Below are positions 16,533-25,103 of a stretch of 64,000 bases of DNA, piece after piece. Where the stretch lies: positions 1,364,001-1,428,000 of the forward strand of contig OZ245920.1 of NCBI GenBank assembly GCA_965229685.1, in the 5' to 3' direction. The notes beneath the pieces were generated by a model. The model did no database searches. It had not been told where the DNA came from and saw nothing but the letters and a program-made list of their open reading frames with translations. Positions within the stretch are counted from its first letter, which is position 1, and each line of letters starts with the position of its first letter. The position numbers and the translations under genes were made by a program. The DNA is from Pacificispira sp033344895 (lineage in GTDB: Bacteria > Pseudomonadota > Alphaproteobacteria > UBA8366 > Aestuariispiraceae).

Positions 16533-17507
16533 ATGTCCGACGAGATCGACTTCAAACCTGTTTCGGGAACCGTTCTGCCGCGATTTGCGGGCATTCCGAC
16601 CTTCATGCGTCTGCCGCATCTGCTGCCGGAACAGGCGGATGCCGTCGACATCGGAATCACGGGCGTCCCCTGGGACGGCGGCACGACCAACCGGGCGGGG
16701 GCCCGACACGGGCCGCGCCAGATGCGCGACATGTCGACCATGATGCGCAACTGTCATCACGTCCATGGCATCATGCCGTTCGACCTCGCCAATTGCGCCG
16801 ATCTCGGTGACAGCCCGGTCAATCCGATCCAGCTCGAGGACACTCTGGGCCGGGTCGAGGAGCATTTTCGAAAGATCCATGAGAAGGGCATCCTGCCGCT
16901 GACGGCGGGCGGGGATCATCTGATCTCCCTGCCGATCATGCGCGCCATCGCGGACACGGCGAACCCTCTGGGCATGGTGCATTTCGATGCCCATACCGAC
17001 ACCTGGGACCGCTACTTCGGCGGAGCAAAGTACACGCACGGCACACCGTTCCGCCGCGCCATCGAGGAAGGCCTTCTGGATCCCAGGAGAACAATCCAGA
17101 TCGGCATTCGCGGAGGACTCTACCATCCCAAAGACAAGGAATGGGGATTGGCGCAGGGCATTCGCGTCGTCGAGATCGAGGAGTATTTCGACCTTGGCCC
17201 CGACAAGGTCGCGGAACTGGCGCGTGAGGTTGTCGGGGGCGGTCCGGCCTATGTCTCCTTCGATGTCGACGGTATGGATCCGGTCTATGCTCCGGGGACC
17301 GGCACGCCGGAAATAGGCGGCTATTCGACCCATGAGGCTCAGCGCATGGTGCGCGGACTGCGTGGCCTGGATATCGTCGGGGCAGACGTCGTCGAAGTCG
17401 CGCCGCCTTTCGATCCGTCCGGTGCCACGGCACTGGCGGGCGTTACCATCATGTGGGAAATCCTCTGTCTGATGGCGGAAAAGGTATCGCAGCGCAAAGC
17501 CGCATGA
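16533..17507 (+). CDS. Ureohydrolase (agmatinase / guanidinobutyrase family)
   Basis: Mn-dependent hydrolase releasing urea from a guanidino compound, 324 aa. The metal-binding signatures are present: GGDHLISLP, VHFDAHTDTWDRYF and SFDVDGMDPVYAPGTGTPE, supplying the His and Asp ligands of the binuclear site. The ATG at 16533 has AGGAG upstream and is preferred to a TTG at 16515. Downstream lie an arginine/lysine/ornithine-type decarboxylase and an amidase, so agmatine to putrescine is a reasonable reaction. 4-Guanidinobutyrate and other guanidino acids cannot be excluded from sequence. Confidence 0.9.
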   Translation: MSDEIDFKPVSGTVLPRFAGIPTFMRLPHLLPEQADAVDIGITGVPWDGGTTNRAGARHGPRQMRDMSTMMRNCHHVHGIMPFDLANCADLGDSPVNPIQLEDTLGRVEEHFRKIHEKGILPLTAGGDHLISLPIMRAIADTANPLGMVHFDAHTDTWDRYFGGAKYTHGTPFRRAIEEGLLDPRRTIQIGIRGGLYHPKDKEWGLAQGIRVVEIEEYFDLGPDKVAELAREVVGGGPAYVSFDVDGMDPVYAPGTGTPEIGGYSTHEAQRMVRGLRGLDIVGADVVEVAPPFDPSGATALAGVTIMWEILCLMAEKVSQRKAA

Positions 17508-17528
17508 CGCCGGGGCAGGGCTGAGCCC

Positions 17529-18284
17529 TTGGACATTCTGTGGACACTCGACTGGGGGATCGTCGCGATACTGGCCGCTGTCGCGGGCGTGGCGCGGGGC
17601 CTGTCGGGATTCGGGATCGGACTGATCATGATGCCGATCGGCGGCGCGTTGCTGACGCCGGCTTTCATGGTGCCGGTCCTGGCCATTCTCGATACTCCGG
17701 CCTCCCTCTATCTGGTTGCGGAGGCGTGGCGCCGTATCGATCGGCGTGACGTGCTGACCCTGGCGGTTGCGGCGATCGTCTGTATGCCGATCGGCATCTG
17801 GGTCCTGACCTATGTCGAGGCGGATGTCGTCGCGATCAGTGCCAATGCCGTAGCGCTGGCGACGGCGGTCGCCTTGCTGGCCGGGCTCACGCTGGGTGGT
17901 CGTCCTTCGCGGAGACGCAGCCTGGCGATGGGCGCGCTTTCCGGCATGTTGCAGGGGGCTGCTGCACTGCCCGGTCCGCCGATCATCCTCGGCTGGGTGG
18001 CTGCCCAGGTTCCGGGACCGATGCTGCGGGCGAACATCATTGCCTATTTCGCGATCATCGATGCCCTGGTGGTTCCGATGTTCTGGACTGCCGGACTGTT
18101 TACCGCCGACGTGCTTTGGTTCGGCGCAAGCCTGCTGCCGATCTATCTCTGCGGAGTCTGGCTGGGGCGACATGCCTTCGGGTATGTGTCGGAGAAGGTC
18201 TTTCGGCGGGTTGTACTGGGACTTGTCATTCTCGGCGCGCTGGGCGGCATCCTTGTCGCGCTGACAAACGGGGTGGCAGGGTAA
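17529..18284 (+). CDS. TauE/SafE (TSUP) family membrane permease
   Basis: Inner-membrane transporter, 251 aa with about seven to eight hydrophobic segments. It has the family pattern of two repeats, each with a Gly/Pro-rich segment: GVARGLSGFGIGLIMMPIGG near the start and GMLQGAAALPGPPIILGWV in the second half. The start is a TTG at 17529, 22 bp after the ureohydrolase stop. Relatives export sulfite or sulfoacetate, or move small organic anions. Here the substrate may belong to the surrounding amine pathway, which is inference. Confidence 0.82.
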   Translation: MDILWTLDWGIVAILAAVAGVARGLSGFGIGLIMMPIGGALLTPAFMVPVLAILDTPASLYLVAEAWRRIDRRDVLTLAVAAIVCMPIGIWVLTYVEADVVAISANAVALATAVALLAGLTLGGRPSRRRSLAMGALSGMLQGAAALPGPPIILGWVAAQVPGPMLRANIIAYFAIIDALVVPMFWTAGLFTADVLWFGASLLPIYLCGVWLGRHAFGYVSEKVFRRVVLGLVILGALGGILVALTNGVAG

Positions 18285-18373
18285 CGCACTGCGGAAAAAC
18301 GCTTTGTTTACAGAACACCTGCCCTGTGTTGTCCTAGTTATTCAAGAAAACGAAGGATGGAAGATCACCCCGT

Positions 18374-19366
18374 ATGCAGCCCTTTGCAATCGCCGGCGTT
18401 CAGATGCATGTCGGCGCTTATACCGAGAACGTTTCTGCCATCCGCCAACGCCTTGATCTGACGGTCGCCCGGTTTCCCTGGGTTCAAATGGTCCTGTTCT
18501 CGGAACTGGCGCCCTACGGGCCGCTGCCGCAGCATGCCCAGGATTTGCCCGGCCCGACGGAAGAGGCGTTTCAGGAAATGGCCCGCGCGCATGGGGTCTG
18601 GCTGATTCCAGGTTCCGTCTTCGAGCGTGTCGGCGACAAAATCTATAACACCGCAATTGTCATCAATCCGGAAGGGGAAGTCGTCGGGCGTTATCGCAAG
18701 ATGTTTCCCTTCCGCCCGTATGAGGATGGCGTCGAGGCTGGGACGGAGTTTCTGATCTTCGATGTGCCGGAGGTCGGGCGGTTCGGCCTGTCGATCTGTT
18801 ACGATATCTGGTTCCCGGAGACGACACGGACACTGACGGCGCAGGGCGTCGAGGTCCTGCTGCACCCGGTGCTGACCGGCACCGTAGACCGGGATGTGGA
18901 ACTGTCGATCGCGCGGGCATCCGCCGCCATGTTCCAGTGCTACATTTTCGACATCAACGGACTGGGTGCCGGCGGTTGCGGGCGATCCTGCGTCGTCGAT
19001 CCATCGGGGCTGGTCCTGTACCAGGCGGCCGGCCAGGAGGAGATCATTCCGATCGAAGTCGACCTCGACCTCGTCCGGCGGCAGCGCGAAACCGGCCTCA
19101 AGGGGCTGGGGCAGACTCTCAAGAGTTTCCGTGACCGCGATGTCGAATTCGGGATTTACGACCGGAACAATCCGGCCAATGCCTATCTGAACAGCCTTGG
19201 ACCGCTGGAGATGCCGAAGCGCGGGTCCCGCGCCGGACTGGATGTCCGTCCAGGCACTTTGGAAACGAACCCGCCGGAAGCTTACGGCGAAGCCGCGGGG
19301 GCCGGCGGTCCCCGTCTGCATACGGTGGACCTGATTCATGGAGTAAACAGAACCGGGACAACATGA
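18374..19366 (+). CDS. Carbon-nitrogen hydrolase (nitrilase superfamily amidase)
   Basis: Cytoplasmic amidase of 330 aa. The Glu-Lys-Cys triad is visible: Glu in VLFSELAPYG, Lys in RYRKMFPFRPYEDG and Cys in GLSICYDIWFPETTR, with the second Glu in EDGVEAGTEF. A C-terminal extension of ~60 residues after the fold (from about DRNNPANAYLNS) is longer than in N-carbamoylputrescine amidases. The stop overlaps the decarboxylase start (ATGA), so the product likely acts in the same pathway, cutting a carbamoyl or amide group from an amine. The precise substrate is unknown. Confidence 0.87.
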   Translation: MQPFAIAGVQMHVGAYTENVSAIRQRLDLTVARFPWVQMVLFSELAPYGPLPQHAQDLPGPTEEAFQEMARAHGVWLIPGSVFERVGDKIYNTAIVINPEGEVVGRYRKMFPFRPYEDGVEAGTEFLIFDVPEVGRFGLSICYDIWFPETTRTLTAQGVEVLLHPVLTGTVDRDVELSIARASAAMFQCYIFDINGLGAGGCGRSCVVDPSGLVLYQAAGQEEIIPIEVDLDLVRRQRETGLKGLGQTLKSFRDRDVEFGIYDRNNPANAYLNSLGPLEMPKRGSRAGLDVRPGTLETNPPEAYGEAAGAGGPRLHTVDLIHGVNRTGTT

Positions 19367-22164
19367 GCCAGAACAAGAAAAAGTCCGCCACGAGCGGCGA
19401 ACAGGGGAGCGGGGGACAAAAGGGCGATCTAACGGCCCATTACTCCGCATCGCAGCTGCGAAACGACAGCTGGAGCAAATTGAAGAACGCCACCGCGCGG
19501 CTTGCCATGGCGGAAAGGCGGGCACCGGGCGACCCATTGCATCGGGTTGTCGAGGACCTGCTGGCGCGGTTGGAGCCCATCGAAAGCTATTGGGCGTTTC
19601 CGGGGCGGGTCACGTTTGAGCGTCTGAAAGCGATGTTCGACGAGGGAGAATTCACCTCCCTGGCGCATACGGTCGCGCGGACGACCAGGGCCCTGATGTC
19701 CGACAGTTACCGCAGCCGTCACGTTCATGTCCTGCCGACGGATGAGGACGAGGACGAGGAGGACCGGTCCGATACCGCGGACGAGCGGGCGCGGGCCAGA
19801 CCCTATTTCGAGGTGATGATCGTCGACGATCTGTCGCCGCATCAGGAATACACGCTGAAACGGTCATTGCGCGACAAGCGCCGGGCGGAGGATTCCTTCG
19901 TCTATGAAAGCGTGGTCGTCGGCAGTTTCGAAGACGCGCTGATCGGTGTCCTGTTCAATTACAACATCCAGGCCGTCGTGATTCGGTACGGCTTCCCGTA
20001 TCCGTCGCGCCATGGCCTGCCGATGTTGACCCGGTATCTGAACCGGCTGGGCGACGAGAGTTTCGAGGACCTGCCGCCGGAAGAATACGGTGTTTCCCTG
20101 GCCTATGCCGTCGGGAAGCTGCGCCCGGAGCTGGATATCTACATGGTTACGGACCAATCGGTGGAGGATATCGCCGGTCGGGTCTGCGAAAACTGCCGCA
20201 GGGTCTTCTACAATCAGGAAGACTACATGGAACTGCACCTGAATATCCTCAGGGGGGTGAACGCGCGCTACAAGACGCCGTTCTTCACCGCGTTGAAGGA
20301 GTATTCCAAGCAGCCGACTGGCGTGTTCCACGCCATGCCGATCAGCCGCGGCAAGTCCATCGCCAAGTCCCACTGGATCAAGGACATGGGCGATTTCTAC
20401 GGCATGAACATCTTCCTGGCCGAGACGTCGGCTACGTCGGGCGGGCTTGATTCGCTGCTCGACCCGCACGGGCCCATCAAGCAGGCACAGGAAGTTGCGG
20501 CCCGGGCTTTTGGTGCGCGGCACACCTTCTTCGCCACCAACGGTACATCGACCTGTAACAAGATCGTCGTACAGGCGCTGGTGAAGCCGGACGACATCGT
20601 GCTGGTGGATCGGGACTGCCACAAGTCGCACCATTACGGCATGGTTCTGGCCGGGGCGCAGGTCGTCTATCTGGACAGCTATCCGCTGAATGAGTTCTCG
20701 ATGTACGGCGCGGTGCCGCTGCGCGAGATCAAGCATCAGCTCCTAACCCTGAAACGGGCCGGTAAGCTCGACCGGGTCAAGATGCTGCTGCTGACCAACT
20801 GCACCTTCGACGGCATCGTCTACAATGTCGAACGGGTGATGGAGGAATGTCTGGCGATCAAGCCGGATCTTGTCTTCCTGTGGGACGAGGCGTGGTTTGG
20901 TTTCGCCCGGTTCGGTCCGACATACCGGCTGCGAACCGCCATGCACAATGCCGGCATGCTGCGGGAACGCTATCAGACCGGGGAGTACCGCGCCGAATAC
21001 GAGGCCTGGAAGAAGGAATTCGACAAGGCCGATCCTGAGAAGGACGGTACCTGGCTGGACCGGCGACTGATGCCGGATCCGGACAAGGTGCGGGTGCGGG
21101 TCTATGCCTGCCAGTCCACGCACAAGACCCTGACCAGCCTGCGTCAGGGGTCGATGATCCATATCCACGATCAGGACTACAAGGCGAAGGTGGAGGAGGC
21201 CTTTCACGAGGCCTACATGACCCATACCTCGACCTCGCCGAACTATCAGATCGTGGCGTCCCTGGATGTCGGCCGCCGCCAGGTCGAACTGGAAGGTTTC
21301 GAACTGGTTCAGAAACAGGTCGAAATGGCGATGGTCCTGCGCGAGAAGGTCGCGACCCATCCGCTGCTCAGCAAATATTTCAGGGTTCTGACGCCGCATG
21401 ACATGATCCCGGACACTTATCGGGAGAGCGGGATCGAGGCTTACTATCAGGCCGGCAAGGGCTGGAACGACATCTGGGAGGCCTGGGCTAAGGACGAGTT
21501 CGCGCTGGACGCGACCCGGATCACGCTGCTGATCGGCAAGACCGGGCTGGACGGCGACACGTTCAAGAACAAGGAGTTGATGGACAAGTACGGGATCCAG
21601 ATCAACAAGACGTCCCGGAACACCGTTCTGTTCATGACGAATATCGGCACCACGCGATCCTCCGTCGCCTATCTGATCGAGGTGCTGGTCAAGATTGCGA
21701 CCGATCTGGACGAACGGATGGACGATTCGTCACCGGTTGAGCGGAAACTGCACGAGAAGCAGGTGACGTCCCTGCTTGAGGATCTGCCGCCACAGCCTGA
21801 TTTCAGCCGTTTCCACGATGCGTTCCGGGCCAAGGGAACACAGAAGGGGCAGGGCGCCGATACGCCGGAGGGCGATATCCGAACGGCCTACTTCCTCGCC
21901 TATGACGACGAGAATTGCGAGTATCTCAGTCTCGACGACGGATCCCTGGATGGGGAAATGGCCAAGGGGCGGGAGGTCGTGTCCTCTACTTTCATCATCC
22001 CTTATCCGCCCGGCTTCCCGATTCTTGTGCCGGGCCAGGTCGTCAGCGAGGAAATCCTGAAATTCATGCGGGCGTTGGACGTGAAGGAAATCCACGGATA
22101 CCGCCCGGAACTGGGACTGCGCGTATTTACCGAAAAGGCGCTTAAAGCCGCCGCGAAGAAGTGA
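19363..22164 (+). CDS. PLP-dependent Orn/Lys/Arg decarboxylase (bacterial large type)
   Basis: Amino-acid decarboxylase of 933 aa, longer than the ~710-755 of E. coli SpeF/CadA/AdiA. An N-terminal ~70 residues are polar. A wing (response-regulator-like) domain with YFEVMIVDDLSPHQEYTLKR and DIYMVTDQSVEDIAG follows. The PLP domain has the phosphate loop FFATNGTSTCNKIVVQAL, the stacking His in DRDCHKSHHYG, cofactor Asp in FLWDEAWFGFARFGP and PLP Lys (near residue 588) in STHKTLTSLRQGS. The C-terminal specificity domain begins around LLIGKTGLDGDTFKN. Coupling to an amidase and closeness to a ureohydrolase favour arginine as substrate, but lysine and ornithine remain possible. Confidence 0.9.
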   Translation: MSQNKKKSATSGEQGSGGQKGDLTAHYSASQLRNDSWSKLKNATARLAMAERRAPGDPLHRVVEDLLARLEPIESYWAFPGRVTFERLKAMFDEGEFTSLAHTVARTTRALMSDSYRSRHVHVLPTDEDEDEEDRSDTADERARARPYFEVMIVDDLSPHQEYTLKRSLRDKRRAEDSFVYESVVVGSFEDALIGVLFNYNIQAVVIRYGFPYPSRHGLPMLTRYLNRLGDESFEDLPPEEYGVSLAYAVGKLRPELDIYMVTDQSVEDIAGRVCENCRRVFYNQEDYMELHLNILRGVNARYKTPFFTALKEYSKQPTGVFHAMPISRGKSIAKSHWIKDMGDFYGMNIFLAETSATSGGLDSLLDPHGPIKQAQEVAARAFGARHTFFATNGTSTCNKIVVQALVKPDDIVLVDRDCHKSHHYGMVLAGAQVVYLDSYPLNEFSMYGAVPLREIKHQLLTLKRAGKLDRVKMLLLTNCTFDGIVYNVERVMEECLAIKPDLVFLWDEAWFGFARFGPTYRLRTAMHNAGMLRERYQTGEYRAEYEAWKKEFDKADPEKDGTWLDRRLMPDPDKVRVRVYACQSTHKTLTSLRQGSMIHIHDQDYKAKVEEAFHEAYMTHTSTSPNYQIVASLDVGRRQVELEGFELVQKQVEMAMVLREKVATHPLLSKYFRVLTPHDMIPDTYRESGIEAYYQAGKGWNDIWEAWAKDEFALDATRITLLIGKTGLDGDTFKNKELMDKYGIQINKTSRNTVLFMTNIGTTRSSVAYLIEVLVKIATDLDERMDDSSPVERKLHEKQVTSLLEDLPPQPDFSRFHDAFRAKGTQKGQGADTPEGDIRTAYFLAYDDENCEYLSLDDGSLDGEMAKGREVVSSTFIIPYPPGFPILVPGQVVSEEILKFMRALDVKEIHGYRPELGLRVFTEKALKAAAKK

Positions 22165-22193
22165 ACAGGACAGAAGAACAGGGGGTAAAAACC

Positions 22194-23813
22194 ATGGCGA
22201 AGAAAGCTGCATCGCGTAAGGCCACAAAGAAGGCAGCCAAGGAACCCAAGAAGGCTGCTGCCCGGAAGTCAGCCGCAAAGAAGGCTGCTTCCAAGAAGGT
22301 AGCTGCCAAGGCGACCGCGAAGAAGGCGTCACCGAAGAAGACCGCCGTTCGAAAGGCGGCGGCCCGGAAAAGTGGCAAGCAGAAGGTGCTGCGCGGCATG
22401 TCCGATATCCGGCGCTTCTTCCATCGGAACGAAACGCCGATCGTCTTCATCAGCGCGACAAACTTCAACCTGCTCGGCATGGATGAGTGGGTGCGGAACT
22501 TCAAGTATATCAACTACATAGATTGCTTTGACGGTCGCCATCCCAATGTCATCGTGCCGTCCGAAGCGCCGCATGCAGAGTTCCAGTCCATTGAGGACAT
22601 CAACAACTACCTGCTGCAGCACAAAGAGGTGCTGGACTTCGTCAGGTCGATGGGGAAGGACCCGAAGTCGGTTTTCCTGATGTTCGACGAGGAAACGGAG
22701 AAGCTGGCCAAGAAGGCCAAGATGGATGTCTGGTTCCCGAAGGCCAGCCTGCGCACCAGGGTCGACAACAAAATCGAAACCGTGCGCATCGGCGACAAGG
22801 CGGGGGTACCGTCCGTCCCCAACGTTCTTTCCGAGATCACCAGTTACGATCACCTGCGCGAGGTCTCCAAGGCTCTGGGCCCGGATCTGGTGCTGCAATC
22901 GGCATTCGGCGATTCCGGACACACGACCTTCTTCATCTCGAACGAGAAGGACTTCAAGAAACACGAGGCCGAGATTGTCGGTCAGGGTGAGATCAAGGTG
23001 ATGAAGCGGATCAACTGCCGCGGCTCCGCGATCGAGGCCTGCACGACCAAGCAGGGCACCATCGTCGGCCCCCTGATGACCGAGTTGGTCGGCTTCAAGG
23101 AGCTGACGCCTTACAAGGGCGGCTGGTGTGGCAACGAGATCTTCGATGAGAGCTTCACACCGGAGATTCGCCAGAAGGCCCGCGACTATACGTTCAAGTT
23201 CGGGGAGCAACTGCGCAAGGAAGGCTATCGCGGCTATTTCGAACTGGACTTCCTGATCGATATGGACACGAACGAGATGTATCTCGGCGAATTGAACCCG
23301 CGTATCACCGGGGCATCGTCCATGACGAATCACGCGGCCTTCGCCCATGCCGATGCGCCGCTCTTCCTGTTCCATTTGCTCGAGTTTTCCGGGGTTCCGT
23401 TCGAGCTGGACATCCAGGCGTTGAATGATCGCTGGGCTGATCCGGACAATATCGACAGTTGGTCCCAATATGTCATGAAACATACCGAGGATTCGGTGGA
23501 CATCATCACCGAAGCCCCTGAGAGTGGCATCTACCACATGAACCCGGACGGCAGTATCGAATACAGCCGCTTCGACTATCACCGACGTGCGGTGGCCAGC
23601 GAGAACGAAGCCTTCTTCCTGCGGATCTCCGGTCCGGGGGATTACCGTTATGAAGGCGCGGATCTCGGCATCCTGGTGACGCGCGGAAGGCTGATGACGG
23701 ACAATTTCAAGCTCAATAAACGGGCCAAGAAATGGATCGATGGGATGCGCTCGAAGTTTATCGGCCGGAGCCTTCAGCCGGTTCCGCAGGCTGGGGCGTA
23801 CAAGATCCTGTAA
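22194..23813 (+). CDS. ATP-grasp enzyme with a histone H1-like Lys/Ala-rich N-terminal tail
   Basis: Protein of 539 aa. Residues 1-62 are almost only Lys, Ala, Arg and Ser in KKAA/AAKK repeats (for example KKAASKKVAAKATAKKASPK), like histone H1 or alphaproteobacterial Lys-rich tails. The rest is an ATP-grasp ligase: VLQSAFGDSGHTTFFI holds the flexible Gly loop, IKVMKRINCRGSAIEA the adenine-binding strand, and FELDFLIDMDTNEMYLGELN the metal-binding acidic pair ending in NPRITGASS. Such enzymes join a carboxylate to an amine through an acyl phosphate. AGGGGG lies before the ATG, 29 bp after the decarboxylase. Automatic labels such as biotin carboxylase would be over-specific, as no biotin partner is nearby. 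Confidence 0.82.
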   Translation: MAKKAASRKATKKAAKEPKKAAARKSAAKKAASKKVAAKATAKKASPKKTAVRKAAARKSGKQKVLRGMSDIRRFFHRNETPIVFISATNFNLLGMDEWVRNFKYINYIDCFDGRHPNVIVPSEAPHAEFQSIEDINNYLLQHKEVLDFVRSMGKDPKSVFLMFDEETEKLAKKAKMDVWFPKASLRTRVDNKIETVRIGDKAGVPSVPNVLSEITSYDHLREVSKALGPDLVLQSAFGDSGHTTFFISNEKDFKKHEAEIVGQGEIKVMKRINCRGSAIEACTTKQGTIVGPLMTELVGFKELTPYKGGWCGNEIFDESFTPEIRQKARDYTFKFGEQLRKEGYRGYFELDFLIDMDTNEMYLGELNPRITGASSMTNHAAFAHADAPLFLFHLLEFSGVPFELDIQALNDRWADPDNIDSWSQYVMKHTEDSVDIITEAPESGIYHMNPDGSIEYSRFDYHRRAVASENEAFFLRISGPGDYRYEGADLGILVTRGRLMTDNFKLNKRAKKWIDGMRSKFIGRSLQPVPQAGAYKIL

Positions 23814-23902
23814 GCCGCGATCTCGGTGCCGTCTTCCTGCCACTGCCGGAGGAAGACGGCCCCTATCGCGCGACGGCCGATGGGGCATTGGACGGGACGC
23901 AG

Positions 23903-24913
23903 ATGGACCTGACATTCCAATCCTTCTCGGAGGCGGCGCCTGGCCCGAAGTGGCAGGCGCTCTTCCAGAAGTATTGGCCGGCCTATCGTGCCTGGTACAT
24001 GTCCGACGGTCTGGAACAGCGCCCGACATGGTTGGCCTGCAAGGAGGCGCTGGATGCCCATATGCCGCGCCTTGTGCCGACCTACGAGGCCCTGTGCGAT
24101 CTGGCGGGCGGCAAGGATCTGCCCTCGCGCTTCCTGTCGTTGTGGAAGCCGCCGGCCTACATTTCCGGCTGCAGTCAGGTGGTCTGGTTTGGCGACGGGC
24201 CGAAGCTGATCCGCAATTACGATTACAGCCCGGCGCTGATGGATGGCGTCATCATGGAAAGCGCCTGGAACGGGACCCGGGTCATCGCCATGACGGACTG
24301 TCTCTGGGGCGTGCTGGACGGCATAAACGAGAAAGGGCTGGCGGTCAGCCTGACCTTTGGCGGCCGCCGTACGGTCGGGGACGGATTCGGGATTCCGGTC
24401 ATATTGCGCAATATTCTGGAATTCTGCGAGACAGCGGAAGAGGCCGGCGAAATGCTGGCCGAGATCCCGACGCATATGGCCTACAATGTCACCGCCGTAG
24501 ACCGGACAGGCCGTTTCCGCACCGCCTATCTGTCGCCGGGCAGCCGGCCCATCATCAAGTCCGTGCCTTACGCCACCAACCATCAGGGGCGGATCGAATG
24601 GCACGATCATGCCCGGGCGACGGCGACGCTGGAGAGAGAACAGTTTCTGCGTTTCCGCCTGGAGGACGACAGTCTGACTTTCCCGAAACTGGTCGAGGCC
24701 TTCCGGCGTCCGCCGCTCTATACCAATGCCTATGCCAGCGGCTTCGGGACGATCTATACTGCTGTCTACGACCCCGTCGCCGGCACCGCGCATTATCTCT
24801 TCCCGGACGGGACCGTGAAGCGGTTCGGGTTCGGAGAGGTCGGTGAAACCGCCTGGCATGTTCCTATCGACGGCAGCGGCGCCCCCGAAATCCGGGGCAT
24901 GGACTGGGGCTGA
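23903..24913 (+). CDS. C45-family Ntn-hydrolase (acyl-CoA:6-APA acyltransferase-like)
   Basis: Protein of 336 aa. The predicted nucleophile is Cys in YISGCSQVVWFGDGPKLIRN, where the chain would be autocatalytically cut before Cys; relatives include penicillin acyltransferase and choloylglycine-like amidases. The segments IRNYDYSPALMDG and INEKGLAVSLTFGGR match the Ntn beta-sandwich core. I choose the ATG at 23903 (MDLTFQSFSEAAPGPKW); the frame is open upstream into the ATP-grasp gene (from 23732) but that part is not protein-like. As the last gene of the polyamine island it may hydrolyse or transfer an acyl group on the ATP-grasp product. Confidence 0.82.
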   Translation: MDLTFQSFSEAAPGPKWQALFQKYWPAYRAWYMSDGLEQRPTWLACKEALDAHMPRLVPTYEALCDLAGGKDLPSRFLSLWKPPAYISGCSQVVWFGDGPKLIRNYDYSPALMDGVIMESAWNGTRVIAMTDCLWGVLDGINEKGLAVSLTFGGRRTVGDGFGIPVILRNILEFCETAEEAGEMLAEIPTHMAYNVTAVDRTGRFRTAYLSPGSRPIIKSVPYATNHQGRIEWHDHARATATLEREQFLRFRLEDDSLTFPKLVEAFRRPPLYTNAYASGFGTIYTAVYDPVAGTAHYLFPDGTVKRFGFGEVGETAWHVPIDGSGAPEIRGMDWG

Positions 24914-24948
24914 ACTAGACATCGGGCTCTGTGCAGTTCTTGTCACCG

Positions 24949-25028
24949 TGCTCCTGCGAAAGCAGGAGCCTTCGCAAAGCGGCCCTTGGGAATACGGTAT
25001 TTCGAAGGTTCCTGCTTTCGCAGGAACA
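24949..25028. repeat. REP-like palindromic intergenic element
   Basis: Two 26-bp arms (24949-24974 and 25003-25028) are inverted copies with two differences. Each arm is itself a hairpin: CTCCTGC-GAAA-GCAGGAG (24951-24968) and TTCCTGC-TTTC-GCAGGAA (25009-25026). The CTGCGAAAGCAG core is like the short dispersed palindromes common in alphaproteobacterial intergenic DNA. It lies after the C45 gene stop and may act as a transcript end or stability element. Confidence 0.8.
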
Positions 25029-25103
25029 CGATATGAGTTGTGTCCTGGGTGGTGGTCTGCTCGGCATTTCCGGCTGGGACCGAATGGGCGTTCTGTAGAG
25101 ATA

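Noticed and set aside
16491..18173. A 560-codon open frame antisense to the ureohydrolase and permease genes
   Set aside because: The sense-strand genes carry intact metal-binding and membrane motifs; the antisense translation is rich in Arg, His and Gln without any motif, as expected for GC-rich shadows.
22194..22380. Separate small histone-like protein gene
   Set aside because: The Lys/Ala stretch is in frame with the ATP-grasp domain without a stop codon, and the ribosome-binding site precedes the joint start.
23732..23902. Extended N-terminus of the C45 protein inside the ATP-grasp gene
   Set aside because: The extension overlaps the ATP-grasp 3' end by 82 bp and is unlike protein; family homology begins at MDLTFQSF (23903).
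22329..24029. A 566-codon open frame antisense to the ATP-grasp gene
   Set aside because: The plus strand has full ATP-grasp motifs and a ribosome-binding site; the antisense frame shows no domain.
24949..25028. Short CRISPR-like repeat pair
   Set aside because: Only two inverted arms that form hairpins, with no direct repeats, spacers or cas genes.
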